From the NCBI GenBank assembly GCA_051877515.1, contig JBJEIY010000010.1:62001-126000 (forward strand): a stretch of 64,000 bases of DNA. The letters are read 5' to 3'. The stretch is from XBB1006 sp051877515 (GTDB lineage: Bacteria > Bacillota > Clostridia > Lachnospirales > Lachnospiraceae). Below the pieces are notes generated by a model that did not search any database, had not been told where the DNA came from, and saw only the letters and a program-made list of their open reading frames with translations. Position numbers and translations under genes: made by a program. This document shows, in pieces, positions 36,101 through 44,909 of the stretch (position 1 is its first letter; each line of letters opens with the position of its first letter).

Positions 36101-39100
36101 CCAGTCTCCGATTGCCGGTGCCGATACTGCGTTTCAGGCGGTTTATGATGGACAGAGCAACTGGATTACAGAAGTAAGTTTTACCACAGATACAGGGCTC
36201 TATGTCGGATTTTTCGGTCGTAATAAAGGCAGTATCCAAAATGTTGTTCTCAGAGCTTCTTACACGGAAGGAAGCGATGAGAATTATTATGTTGGACGTT
36301 CCGGTGATATAGAAAACAACCAGACCGTGTATATGGGAGTCCTTACCGGACGGAATGAGGCAAGCGGACGGATCAGTAACTGTGCAGTTGCCGGCTATTA
36401 TGTTGCCGGTTCAGATGGTACGATCCATGCGTATCAAAACTCCGTTCTATATGCAGGTGGTTTCGCGGGCGGTAATTTGGGTACCATTACATCCTGTGCA
36501 GCGGATACACCGACATTACGGATTTCATCGAATTATGCAAAGGCATATCTTGGAGGATTTATCGGACATAACAATGGTTCTGTCAGCAATAGCTATGCAC
36601 TCGGACATGTGGAAGTGGCATTTGCAAAGGGTGGACATGTGTCCATTGCTGGTTTTGCCGGAAAAAACTCTGCAGTTATCCGAAACAGTTATTGTGCGAC
36701 TGCATTAACAGCAAGTGGTGAAAATACTTCGGCATATGGTTTTGCTCCGGAGGGCGGTTCGGTCACGAATTGCCAGTATTTGAATAACGGTACTTATTCC
36801 TATGTAAATCACATGCATTCCTTTAACTTTAATAAAGGAGTGGGAACCTCTACCCTCTTCAGTCAGCTCCGGGTTGAAACAGGAAGTTCACAGGCGGCAA
36901 AGAAGAGCTTTGACTTTAATAATACCAACACAAATTCCAAACAGTATCCCTTCCGCGCAGTGATAACAGATGCTTCCGGCAAGCTGGTTCATTTCGGTGA
37001 CTGGCTGGATGATGAGAATATGGGTACGGTAGGAATTTTCTACTGGGAATTAGAGACAGAAGGAAAAAATAACGGATATCATTTTACTTATCTTGGTACA
37101 CTTGGCACAGATGGCGGGGAAGTTATGGGAGGTACCTCGCTTTGTAATGCTCATGATGATGACGGCGTGATTTCTGAGTATGGATATGGTTATTTTGAAT
37201 TGAATAAAGGTGCGGTTACAAGTCTGAGCGTGTCGAATGCTGTCATTAATGGGGCCACCAGCTTTCATAGCAGCAGTGGCAGATATAATACGGTTGCTTC
37301 GGAAGCACTTGAAAAACAAATGAAGCTGACATCGGATGACGGAACAGAATTACAATATCATTTCTATGCATTTACAACAAGGACAGCATCGGAAGCTGGT
37401 TATGATGGAAACTATTTGTGTATGTCGGGAAGTGAGCCAAACAGCACATGGACGTTGACGTATGAGTTGGCTACCAGTGGTGTGTCACAGACAAAGCAAT
37501 ATACTTACACGGTATCTCCGTTTTTTGCCAATGCCATGAGCTGTAACGATGGGGAAACGATTACAGCATCGGATGGAACAAAAACTGATTTTTCCAAAAC
37601 TCCGGGAACGGAAGAAAACTCATATGAAGTAAGAAGTATTGAGCAGTTGCAGTTTATTAATTGGCGCACAGATCAGAGAATTTATACAGATACGACTACG
37701 GAAGGAAGTGAGTCTTATTTTCCGTATGAATGTGCCACAGAAGATAAGCAAAAATATTATTCACAGACACATGATATAAAGAACAATGCAGAAGCGGATG
37801 GTACTTCGAAGCGATTTTATCCGTTGGGAAGAGCTGGTCGTTCTTTTAAGGAGCAGTACAATGGTAATTCCTATCAGATAAAGAATATTTATATTCAGGA
37901 GAGTTCCAGTTCTTATGTAGGTTTGTTTGGTGAGCTTGGCGGCGACACGGTATTGAAGAATATTATTATGACCGCAGAAGAAGGAAAGGGAATCATAGAA
38001 AGTCAATACGTTTCACGTCAGGACAGTGATCCAAATAGTTATCGAGAACCGGTAGTAGGTGCTTTGGCTGGCATGGTATGGGTAGGAGATGATCAGTCGA
38101 ATAACATTACGATTAAGAACTGTTCTGCTTCCGGCTATGAAGTGAAATATACCGGCACAATCAGAGATGATAAGTATTTTTCTCGTTATTATTATCGTTA
38201 CATTAGTGTGGGTGGCCTGGTTGGTTCACTGTTTAGCGGAAAGATTGAGAATTGCAGCGCATCCAATACAGTTAGTATAAATTATACTCAAAATAATACT
38301 CAGAATAATAATCCAAATAATAATGGAACTGTTTATCGTCAGCAGCTTGGAGGTTTGGTAGGAACAGCAGGAACAACAGAAGACAATTCATTAAAAAAAC
38401 GCAGTGAAATCATAAATTGTTATTCGGGTGGTAAGATTATACCGGATACGGATTCAGATAGAGAAAGTTATCTTTGTGGCGGATTGATTGGAAACGCAAA
38501 CGGAAGAGACAAAGATGATAGAATGGATGGTTTGGCAGATACAAAAATCGTTAATTGCTATACATTTTGTGATATTGAAAAGAGCAATTGGAAACCTGCT
38601 GGGGGATCTAATCCAGGATCGACTGGAGAAATTAATGGTTATTATTATGTGGCAACAAATATTAAAGTGTTTTCCAATGTAAGTAATACCTATTATTTGA
38701 AGTACGATGGAAAGCCTCAGGCGTCATCTTATGCAGTTGGAACAGGATATACTTATGCGCAGATGGCAGATGTAACACTGTTGAGAAACCTTGGAGGTAC
38801 ACCGGGAAATACCGGTGGAGTATCGGAAAATGAGGCCCAGAAAGGACTTTATCATGAAGTTACCACAACAGAAGGAAGTGCTGATGTCAGGGTAGATGGA
38901 AAATACAGTTATCCCCAAAACAGTGCATTGGAAGGAAAGAATTATCCATTCCCGGCAATTATTCAGCAGAAGGATCTGACCTTCAGCACAGAAACAAATC
39001 CAAAGTATGTTTATGTTCATTACGGTGACTGGCCAATCGGTGGTCCGTATTGGAAGAGGGGCCGTGACAGTATGGATATTTTCCAGGAAATGAATACAGA

Positions 39101-40118
39101 GGGAGAATATGACGGCTACGCCACAAAGACATTTTATCTGGATCCCAACAATACGGATATTGGGACAGTAACGACGGAAAGCTTTGACATAGATACATCC
39201 ATTGCGAAGGTTGTGTCTGTGACAAAGCAGGCAGATGGAATATACGCAGTGACTGTGATGGCAGTCAATACAGGAACCACATCTGTTACGCTAAAGGGGA
39301 TAGATGCGGTCTTTACACTTGAGGTAACAGCGGATATCAATATTCAGTCGACACCTTCCCTGGTGGTACTAAAAGAGGGAGAGAAGGAAAATCTTACTTT
39401 CACAGCATTTTCCATCATCGATGCGGATCATACAGTGGCAAAGAACTATGAAACCGATGAACGGACATCCTGGGAGGTATCTGCGGATCCACCAACTCTG
39501 GTAACACTTAAGCAGCAGGGAACAGGAAACAATAAGAACAAGTGGACGGTGAAAAGGGAAGATAAGGGAAGAACCATATTGATGGTTACCTTTACCTACC
39601 GATATCCGAATACAGACCCGGAGAAGGAAGACGCGGTGTTCACTGCGACCACTTATGTGGATGTAACCCAGCCGGATTCCATTGGATTGTCCGATGGTAG
39701 CAGGTATAATATGGCTTATCTGGGGATAACGGATACCACGGGAAAAAATACTTCTTACAGTGTTGACAAACCGTTTGCGGCGGATTCGGACATCTTCCTG
39801 TATCTGGATTCCGAAACAGTAGAGTTATCCAAAATGACAATTGAGCACATTTCTGTAAATGATGTTCAAGCAGAGGAGAAGACTGGTAATACATATGTCA
39901 CGGAAGACGGTTATCATGTGGAATGGAAGGATACTGTGACTGAAGATTCGCTTTATCAGTATCTGCAGGGAACTATCTATTATCTGAAAGACGGTACGGA
40001 TCCGGGATCGACAGAGGGTGAGGAATCGGTGAAAGATGTGGCGTTGAAGATCAGGATTTCATACGAGGCACAAACCTATGAACTTTCCATTACCTTGCCT
40101 GAGGTACAGAAGAGGTAA
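33174..40118 (+). CDS. Giant modular type IV prepilin with GLUG-repeat modules (putative pilus adhesin)
   Basis: About 2,314 residues. A prepilin leader ends in Gly26 and is followed by FSLAELLMTVAILVITLAIGI, with Glu at mature position 5 and a complete hydrophobic helix. ATG 33174 (GGAG 13 bases upstream) gives a 26-residue leader; ATG 33111 would give 47. Three large modules follow, each with a strand-rich start ending in a YVGLFG or equivalent segment, a run of GLUG-type repeats (GGLIG/GGLVG spaced ~20-40 residues, with N-C-x-A/S-x-G), and a closing H-Y/F-GDW motif at 767-771, 1273-1277 and 1949-1953. A C-terminal Ig-like region ends without membrane anchor or LPxTG. GLUG repeats occur in adhesins and IgA peptidases; the predicted role is a surface or tip pilin that binds a ligand. 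The GLUG assignment is by eye. Confidence 0.85.
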   Translation: MKKGYHILHKSRTENRPLSQTLSQKGFSLAELLMTVAILVITLAIGIPAVLSIQRNLRQKELDAKAEIIYTAVQNKLSKMRAGGNTSIYQYSSDESNAVFQLADIPGDADEDTDHIEQGDICYFTSESLRIEDVTAASVIMDQDTVDESLLNHHWVIEYNPKSASVYAVFYSEDKANCAQEYIADFQKYDYKMRYKDNRLEDGARVGYYGGGSAAASSTLTTMTPSLKITNAEKLVADISCTLPSAVSDFPVFKVELEDTVGNKYTKYYAFWASDAEYRKEIAKEAGSCEIDYSDSSMKKSGRTFYLELVLDDLSEQATRFDNLYGAGSSNSVKLESGTPLKITVTAMCPGNHRFTQNLSDTEVTNSLFADQNSRDSSAGNKTPELNMQYGSEEYPAVINCGRHLQNLDENSGVTEKVKYAVQSSDITFSDSANQVDLYDWYETYSGKFYNGIVNGQPNFLPISNSNLAFYSGALGTKSYRILNLTENTSEDAGLFSSLGDNQTVKDVILTGTSARTTGNSMAAGALVGRVTGNASINHCQVFLTMSDINGKSDHDVWISGETAGGLIGMVSGGTVTINESAASTVVGDHEYDASTVTKYDSKTVGGLVGKVAGGSLELTRSYADCYLVGEKTGGLIGESNGAVTIRSSYAAGFETFKTEGAGLICGAADMENSYTVIYKHRLSENTLPYYSTAKSGSVSGKVYYSVSSSNVTESLSDESIGTLTISEMINALGTAFETDTSDSTAYNLMGQTLSTYSYPVLTVLLHYGDWDATFQAGALVYYEKYDDGTYGFYGANVESTLKNDPSLTVIGDGYGVVYRTGESNLPETVSVTVKDGETNVKTVSLSIIDGTSCQVAEYSIYPLPKDLVNTTHASEKYYLRAEIKEGSAAKKDCYYFNPHFAKTVVYLTDASASVPVLNADSMITVRTARHLYMMSLYYDTYASVTRPSTFIQERNIAYRSYDWSGYCPRTDKGFSQSPIAGADTAFQAVYDGQSNWITEVSFTTDTGLYVGFFGRNKGSIQNVVLRASYTEGSDENYYVGRSGDIENNQTVYMGVLTGRNEASGRISNCAVAGYYVAGSDGTIHAYQNSVLYAGGFAGGNLGTITSCAADTPTLRISSNYAKAYLGGFIGHNNGSVSNSYALGHVEVAFAKGGHVSIAGFAGKNSAVIRNSYCATALTASGENTSAYGFAPEGGSVTNCQYLNNGTYSYVNHMHSFNFNKGVGTSTLFSQLRVETGSSQAAKKSFDFNNTNTNSKQYPFRAVITDASGKLVHFGDWLDDENMGTVGIFYWELETEGKNNGYHFTYLGTLGTDGGEVMGGTSLCNAHDDDGVISEYGYGYFELNKGAVTSLSVSNAVINGATSFHSSSGRYNTVASEALEKQMKLTSDDGTELQYHFYAFTTRTASEAGYDGNYLCMSGSEPNSTWTLTYELATSGVSQTKQYTYTVSPFFANAMSCNDGETITASDGTKTDFSKTPGTEENSYEVRSIEQLQFINWRTDQRIYTDTTTEGSESYFPYECATEDKQKYYSQTHDIKNNAEADGTSKRFYPLGRAGRSFKEQYNGNSYQIKNIYIQESSSSYVGLFGELGGDTVLKNIIMTAEEGKGIIESQYVSRQDSDPNSYREPVVGALAGMVWVGDDQSNNITIKNCSASGYEVKYTGTIRDDKYFSRYYYRYISVGGLVGSLFSGKIENCSASNTVSINYTQNNTQNNNPNNNGTVYRQQLGGLVGTAGTTEDNSLKKRSEIINCYSGGKIIPDTDSDRESYLCGGLIGNANGRDKDDRMDGLADTKIVNCYTFCDIEKSNWKPAGGSNPGSTGEINGYYYVATNIKVFSNVSNTYYLKYDGKPQASSYAVGTGYTYAQMADVTLLRNLGGTPGNTGGVSENEAQKGLYHEVTTTEGSADVRVDGKYSYPQNSALEGKNYPFPAIIQQKDLTFSTETNPKYVYVHYGDWPIGGPYWKRGRDSMDIFQEMNTEGEYDGYATKTFYLDPNNTDIGTVTTESFDIDTSIAKVVSVTKQADGIYAVTVMAVNTGTTSVTLKGIDAVFTLEVTADINIQSTPSLVVLKEGEKENLTFTAFSIIDADHTVAKNYETDERTSWEVSADPPTLVTLKQQGTGNNKNKWTVKREDKGRTILMVTFTYRYPNTDPEKEDAVFTATTYVDVTQPDSIGLSDGSRYNMAYLGITDTTGKNTSYSVDKPFAADSDIFLYLDSETVELSKMTIEHISVNDVQAEEKTGNTYVTEDGYHVEWKDTVTEDSLYQYLQGTIYYLKDGTDPGSTEGEESVKDVALKIRISYEAQTYELSITLPEVQKR
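33208..33230 (-). repeat. REP-like palindrome inside the giant prepilin leader
   Basis: Reverse copy (arms GGACAGAGAA and CCCCTGTCC) in frame within the signal leader of the giant prepilin; a further half arm CCCTGTCCC follows at about 33235-33243. It encodes RTENRPLS. Confidence 0.92.
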
Positions 40119-40174
40119 AGAGTTCATGCCATAAACCATCTGAGGGGAAAAGAATGACGGAAGGAGGAGTCCGC

Positions 40175-40828
40175 ATGGGGCTTATCAAACAAAAAATACA
40201 TAGTCAAAGCGGAGCATCCTTCCTGTTTGCTCTTCTGGCATTTCTGGTGGCGGCAATGGTTTCGATAACTATTGTTTCGGCCGCTGTTACCAGTGTAAGG
40301 CGTGTCAACAGTGATCGGGAAGAACAGCAGGAGCATCTGACGCTGACCTCTGCGGCACAGCTGGTGCGGAACGGGATGGAATCTACAGAGTATATCATAG
40401 AGGAAATTACAGAGGAAATCATTTCTCAAGGTACCGGCACAACGACGGATACAACTATTCAAAAATCCGCAATCGGCATGTTTGCGACAGAAATGAAAAC
40501 TGCGGTGGAGCATGTGGATACCTATCAGAGTCAGTATGTCAGCGGTGCAGATTCTGGCTTTGAACTTGAAATAACAGGAGCAGAAATGGAAAATGTGGAT
40601 GTCTCATTTGTAATGGAGGCGGAAGCGGAAAACAAATATAAGGTAATCTTTACCTTTGTTATAAAGAATTCCGGTGAAACACTGTTTCTTACAATGAACG
40701 GAGTTGTAGACACAGGTGCTCCTGAGACGTCTACGAGTCAGGATGAAACTGGCTCAAAAAAGACAACAACCACAACAACGACTACAATTACATGGAATCA
40801 GCCGATCATAAACGGGCTGGGAGGATGA
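40175..40828 (+). CDS. Minor prepilin, PilX/GspK-like
   Basis: 217 residues. The leader MGLIKQKIHSQSG is followed by ASFLFALLAFLVAAMVSITIVSAA. The processing Gly is present but mature position 5 is Phe, not Glu, as in PilX/GspK-type minor pilins that cap the initiation complex. The mature part has long helices and a Thr-rich C-terminal stretch (KKTTTTTTTT). ATG 40175 is chosen over 40154 because AAGGAGG lies 7 bases upstream. It directly follows the giant prepilin and lies 1 base before the next gene. Confidence 0.8.
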   Translation: MGLIKQKIHSQSGASFLFALLAFLVAAMVSITIVSAAVTSVRRVNSDREEQQEHLTLTSAAQLVRNGMESTEYIIEEITEEIISQGTGTTTDTTIQKSAIGMFATEMKTAVEHVDTYQSQYVSGADSGFELEITGAEMENVDVSFVMEAEAENKYKVIFTFVIKNSGETLFLTMNGVVDTGAPETSTSQDETGSKKTTTTTTTTITWNQPIINGLGG

Positions 40829-40829
40829 T

Positions 40830-41123
40830 ATGAAAAAGAAATTAAAAAGCAGATCCGGTGAAACACTGGTGGAAACACTTTTTTCCATGCTGGTGATCGT
40901 CCTTGCAGTTATCATGATTGCCGGAAGTGTTGTTACTGCCGCCAGAGTGAACAAAAGTGCGGCAGATATGGATACGGCACTTCGGTATGAAAAATTCAGT
41001 GAAATATCAGATGTGAAGGTTACGATCATTCGTAGGACAGGATCAGCAGAAGTACCGGTAAAGGCATATCAGACCACGGATAAAAACAATTACAGTTATT
41101 ACGTAATCAGTGATCTTGACTGA
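40830..41123 (+). CDS. Minor prepilin, PilV-like
   Basis: 97 residues. The leader MKKKLKSRSG is followed by ETLVETLFSMLVIVLAVIMIAGSVV; mature Glu5 is present. The remaining domain is very short (about 60 residues), smaller than usual minor pilins but bounded by a clear stop. Its start is one base after the previous stop with GGGAGG in the preceding gene's end, so it is translationally coupled. Confidence 0.8.
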   Translation: MKKKLKSRSGETLVETLFSMLVIVLAVIMIAGSVVTAARVNKSAADMDTALRYEKFSEISDVKVTIIRRTGSAEVPVKAYQTTDKNNYSYYVISDLD

Positions 41124-41149
41124 GAAACAGCGGAGTAAGGAGACAGGAA

Positions 41150-41728
41150 ATGAAGAAATTCCAAAATAATATGTGGAAGAAGATCAGATCCAATTCCGGC
41201 ATGTCATTGCTTGAGATGCTTTGTGCGGTGATGATCCTCTTGCTGGTTAGCGGGGGGATGACGACGGCTGTGTCGTTGGCCGCCCGGCAATATCAGATTT
41301 CGATGCGGGGGTCAGAAGCACAGGTGCTTTGTTCTACACTGAAAACAGTCATCGCAAATGAACTGGCCTATACAACAGATATCCGGGTAGATACACTGAA
41401 TGAAAGTGGAGAAGGGAATGTGAAGATGTTTCAGAGCCAGAATTATGTGATTAAAGGGAACCTAAGCACGTTGATGACGGATGAATCTGGGATTAACGGC
41501 TACGGACAGATTCTTTTGGGAAATAGTGCGGATACAGGAGAAAGCATGAATATTCTTGGAAAAGCTTCTTATTCCAATGGCTTGTTGGCAAAAATCTCTT
41601 CCGTTACTTATAGTAACCGGACATGCTGTTTTACATTGCATATCAGTATTGGATATGATGGTACAGAATATTATGGGGAAGATTTTCAGGTCTTAAATGT
41701 AAATCGGACGCAGGCGAAAGATTTATAG
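41150..41728 (+). CDS. Minor prepilin, PilW-like
   Basis: 192 residues. A 17-residue leader (ending RSNSG) is followed by MSLLEMLCAVMILLLVSGGM with Glu5. The globular part has two Cys (TCC) near the C-terminus. It is the third of three consecutive minor prepilins, an arrangement known for the initiation complex of type IV pili and type II secretion systems. AGGAGAC precedes ATG 41150. Confidence 0.8.
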   Translation: MKKFQNNMWKKIRSNSGMSLLEMLCAVMILLLVSGGMTTAVSLAARQYQISMRGSEAQVLCSTLKTVIANELAYTTDIRVDTLNESGEGNVKMFQSQNYVIKGNLSTLMTDESGINGYGQILLGNSADTGESMNILGKASYSNGLLAKISSVTYSNRTCCFTLHISIGYDGTEYYGEDFQVLNVNRTQAKDL

Positions 41729-41742
41729 GGGGAAGAGAAAGC

Positions 41743-42546
41743 ATGTCGATTTATGAGAACACGATGATGATGACTTATTTCTGTGTGCTGGCAGCAATCT
41801 TAGGCGCAGTCATGGGATCATTCCTGAATTGTGCAGCGTGGCGGATTGCCCATGGGGAGTCAGTTAAGGAAGGGCGCAGCCATTGTCCCGATTGTGGGCA
41901 TACGCTTGGGATACCCGATCTTGTACCGGTATTCAGTTGGTTATTTCTGCATGGAAAATGCCGTTATTGCGGACATAAGATTTCCGTACGCTATCCCATA
42001 TCAGAAGTTTTGATGGCGGTATTTATGGTCTTGACCTTGCTGCGTTTTGATCTGAGTGTCATGTGTTTACGCAATATGATATTTTTTTTCTGTCTGTTCT
42101 GCCTCTCCCTCGTTGATTTGGAAAACCGGATCATTCCGGATGGATGCCTGATTATTTCAGTAGTTGTGTGGATTGCGGCGATCCCCTTTGCGTTCGGAGA
42201 ATACGGGGGCTGGAACGGTATTTTTTTGAACTTACTATCTGCGGTTGTATATGGAGGAGGAATGCTTTTGCTGTCTCTTCTGATGGATCACATATTAAGG
42301 AAAGAAAGCCTTGGAGGCGGTGATATAAAACTATTTGCCGTGATGGGACTATATCTGGGGTTGGTGGCATCTTTATTTGCATTACTTTTTGCCTGCCTGT
42401 TCGGATTGGTGCTGGCAGTCGGTTTGGCGAAGCGTAGCAGTAAATTTAACGGGGTGATACCGTTTGGACCGGCGATTGCTGCGGCAACCTGGACTATGCT
42501 GACATATGGTTCAGGGCTTGTAAACTGGTATACAGGATTGCTATAA
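41743..42546 (+). CDS. pilD: Prepilin peptidase (A24 family)
   Basis: 267-residue membrane aspartyl protease that cleaves and N-methylates prepilins. The methylase part has the FLNCAAWR motif and two zinc CxxC pairs (CPDC, CRYC). The two catalytic Asp are in SLVDLENRIIPD and GGGDIKLFAVMGL. Several hydrophobic segments follow. A GGGGGAAGAG site precedes ATG 41743. It would process all five prepilins of this operon. Confidence 0.95.
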   Translation: MSIYENTMMMTYFCVLAAILGAVMGSFLNCAAWRIAHGESVKEGRSHCPDCGHTLGIPDLVPVFSWLFLHGKCRYCGHKISVRYPISEVLMAVFMVLTLLRFDLSVMCLRNMIFFFCLFCLSLVDLENRIIPDGCLIISVVVWIAAIPFAFGEYGGWNGIFLNLLSAVVYGGGMLLLSLLMDHILRKESLGGGDIKLFAVMGLYLGLVASLFALLFACLFGLVLAVGLAKRSSKFNGVIPFGPAIAAATWTMLTYGSGLVNWYTGLL

Positions 42547-42572
42547 TATACAAAAAGAAATGAGGATAAAAA

Positions 42573-43604
42573 ATGAAAAAAAATATTCTTGGTATAGACA
42601 TGGGATACGACCATTTGAAGCTTGTGCTTGTAAATGGAACGCAGATTAAAAAATCTGTTTCTATTCCTATGCCCCAGGCATTGTTGAAAGATGGCAGAGT
42701 GGTATCGGTGGAAGCAATGGCAGAACTCATTCGAACCACGATAAAAGAGCATGGAATGAGATGCAGAAATGCTGCGCTGGTTCTTTCCGATGAGGTAGTA
42801 TATGTCAGAAATGTGACGATGCCGCTGATGAATGTAGAGCAGCTTGTTTACAACTTGCCTTATGAATTTCGGGATTATATTACGGATGAGTTGAAAGATT
42901 ATATTTTTGATTATGCAATGATTTCTACTGAGGAGGAAATCACTGGGCAGGAAGAAAAAACAGAGGATGAAGAGGGTTCGTCTTCTTCAAAGACAATGGA
43001 ACTTTTTGCAGTGGCAGCTCCGGTTTCATGCATACAGGAATCTAAAGATATTCTTCGAAAAGCGGGACTGAAAATGGTAAAGGCAGCACCTGCAGTATGC
43101 AGTTACAGGTCATTGATTCGTGAACGGGAAAAAAGTCAAAGTATCCCGGAAGGGGAGTATTGTATTCTGGACTTGGGGTATCATTCGATCCGTATGTACA
43201 TATTTCATGGTAATCAGCATATTGTCAGTCGTGTATTGGAAATTGGTCTTTCCATATTGGATGAAGCGATAGCGGATATCTACAATGTAGATGTGCATCT
43301 GGCGCATACATATCTGTTGACAAATTATGATAACTGTCAGAATAAGGAAATGTGTGCGAATGCGTATGATACTATTTCCATTGAATTGATGCGGGCATTG
43401 AATTTTTATTCTTTTAATAATCCAAACAGCCAGCTTTCAGATCTTTGGATCTGTGGCGGGGGTGCCGCAATAGCACCACTCCAGACAGCGATTGCCAGTC
43501 AGCTGGATATGAATATACACAAGGCAGAAGAATTGATCCCCGGAAATGTAATACCTGAAGAAAGCTATGCATTGATTCAGGCAATTGGGATTGCGATTCA
43601 CTAA
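42573..43604 (+). CDS. pilM: Type IV pilus assembly protein PilM
   Basis: 343-residue actin-like cytoplasmic protein. It begins KKNILGIDMGYDHLKLV (phosphate 1), has YCILDLGYHSIRMYIF in the middle (phosphate 2) and WICGGGAAIAPL near the end (adenosine motif). An acidic insert (EEEITGQEEKTEDEEGSSSS) sits between subdomains. It normally links PilN to the motor. The start of pilN overlaps its stop region. Confidence 0.92.
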   Translation: MKKNILGIDMGYDHLKLVLVNGTQIKKSVSIPMPQALLKDGRVVSVEAMAELIRTTIKEHGMRCRNAALVLSDEVVYVRNVTMPLMNVEQLVYNLPYEFRDYITDELKDYIFDYAMISTEEEITGQEEKTEDEEGSSSSKTMELFAVAAPVSCIQESKDILRKAGLKMVKAAPAVCSYRSLIREREKSQSIPEGEYCILDLGYHSIRMYIFHGNQHIVSRVLEIGLSILDEAIADIYNVDVHLAHTYLLTNYDNCQNKEMCANAYDTISIELMRALNFYSFNNPNSQLSDLWICGGGAAIAPLQTAIASQLDMNIHKAEELIPGNVIPEESYALIQAIGIAIH

Positions 43605-43622
43605 ATGAGGAAGGTGGATAGA

Positions 43623-44276
43623 TTGGCAGTTAAAGTTGAAAAAAAGATTTCAAAGCAAATCATGAAAAAGAAAAGACAGGATACAACGCCCAGACATTTA
43701 CCGGTGAAACGCACCATCAATCTGGCGACCGTAGGCGAAGAAAAGATCAATATCAAGGTTGCGGTGCCGGGAATTGTAATTATTATTCTGGCGGCTGTAT
43801 TTTTTGGAAAATTTACAGTGGCAGACCGGTTGATCGCCGTGTCAGTGGCACAGTACAAAGCGGAACTGGTACGGGAACAGTTGGATGCCGGTTATCAGAA
43901 GATACAGGACTATGGGGATATTTCTGAGGAATATGCACACTATACCTATTCTGGTTTCACAGAAGAAGAATTGAACAGAGTAGACCGCAATGATGTACTG
44001 GATCTGATGAAGCGTGTTGTATTACCACAGGTTGTGGTATCTTCATGGTCTATTCAGGATAATGAGATGACACTTGTGATCGGTGGAAGTACGCTACAGC
44101 AAATTAATCTTCTTGTACAGAAGTTGGAAGTGGAAGAATTGGTTGATTTCTGTACAGTTGAGACTGCGGTATCAAATGCCGGAGAAGGTGAAAGTGTCTT
44201 ATCGGCGGAAACAAAGGAAGCAGTTACGGCACAGTTGACAGTATATCTGAAAAATGCACTGAAAGAGGATGAATAA
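43623..44276 (+). CDS. pilN: Type IV pilus assembly protein PilN-like
   Basis: 217 residues with a short basic cytoplasmic N-terminus, one membrane segment (IVIIILAAVFFGKF) and a long periplasm-side helical part. The sequence is weakly conserved; the call rests on topology and position between pilM and pilO. ATG 43605 directly abuts the pilM stop but has no ribosome site; TTG 43623 has AGGAAGGTGG 5 bases upstream and is preferred. Confidence 0.75.
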   Translation: MAVKVEKKISKQIMKKKRQDTTPRHLPVKRTINLATVGEEKINIKVAVPGIVIIILAAVFFGKFTVADRLIAVSVAQYKAELVREQLDAGYQKIQDYGDISEEYAHYTYSGFTEEELNRVDRNDVLDLMKRVVLPQVVVSSWSIQDNEMTLVIGGSTLQQINLLVQKLEVEELVDFCTVETAVSNAGEGESVLSAETKEAVTAQLTVYLKNALKEDE

Positions 44277-44279
44277 CGC

Positions 44280-44909
44280 GTGGGAATGTTTAGTCGAGAT
44301 TTTACATTAAGAGAAAAAATTTTGTTACTTATTTTGTGTGTGTTGCTTCTGGGATTTGCATATTATCAGTTTGTGGATCAGCCGGTCCGCAGTGCGATAC
44401 AGAAGGCAAATGAGGATCGAGAGATCATGGAAATAGAACTGCCGGCTGTGCAGACAAAGGTCGACAGGCTGGAAAATATGAAGAGGGAACTGGAACAGGT
44501 CTCTTCCGATGAGCATGTAAGTATTATGGGAAGTTACAACAACAGTAAAGCGGAAATGAAAATGCTGAATGATATACTGGAAGCAGCAGATCAGTATTCT
44601 ATTTCGTTTACAGATGTAACCAGAGATGGGGATCAGGTGCGCAGAAATTTCACTTTACAATTCAGTACCGGAAATTACAATACGATGACGAAAATTCTTT
44701 CTGATCTGACAAATGGAGAATATCGCTGCTCGCTGGGAAATGTACAATGTTCGTCAGAAAACGGAAATGTTTTGAATGGACGGGTTTCTGTAAATGCGAC
44801 AGCTACCTTTTATGAAACAATGGTTGGGGGGACTTCGGATTCACTCTTGCCACAAGACAGCAGTGAGAGTCGGACAGGGGACGGTTCCCTGTCCGACGAA
44901 AGTCAATAA
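44280..44909 (+). CDS. pilO: Type IV pilus assembly protein PilO-like, REP-encoded C-terminus
   Basis: 209 residues from GTG 44280 (AGAGG 11 bases upstream). One membrane segment (EKILLLILCVLLLGFAYYQFV) is followed by a coiled-coil (about 40-85) and a ferredoxin-like fold with FTLQFSTGNYNTMTKIL, as in PilO/GspM. The last ~14 residues (RTGDGSLSDESQ) are encoded by a REP-like palindrome (44872-44894), so the natural C-terminus has been replaced or extended. It is the last pil gene before the hydrogenase operon. Confidence 0.8.
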   Translation: MGMFSRDFTLREKILLLILCVLLLGFAYYQFVDQPVRSAIQKANEDREIMEIELPAVQTKVDRLENMKRELEQVSSDEHVSIMGSYNNSKAEMKMLNDILEAADQYSISFTDVTRDGDQVRRNFTLQFSTGNYNTMTKILSDLTNGEYRCSLGNVQCSSENGNVLNGRVSVNATATFYETMVGGTSDSLLPQDSSESRTGDGSLSDESQ

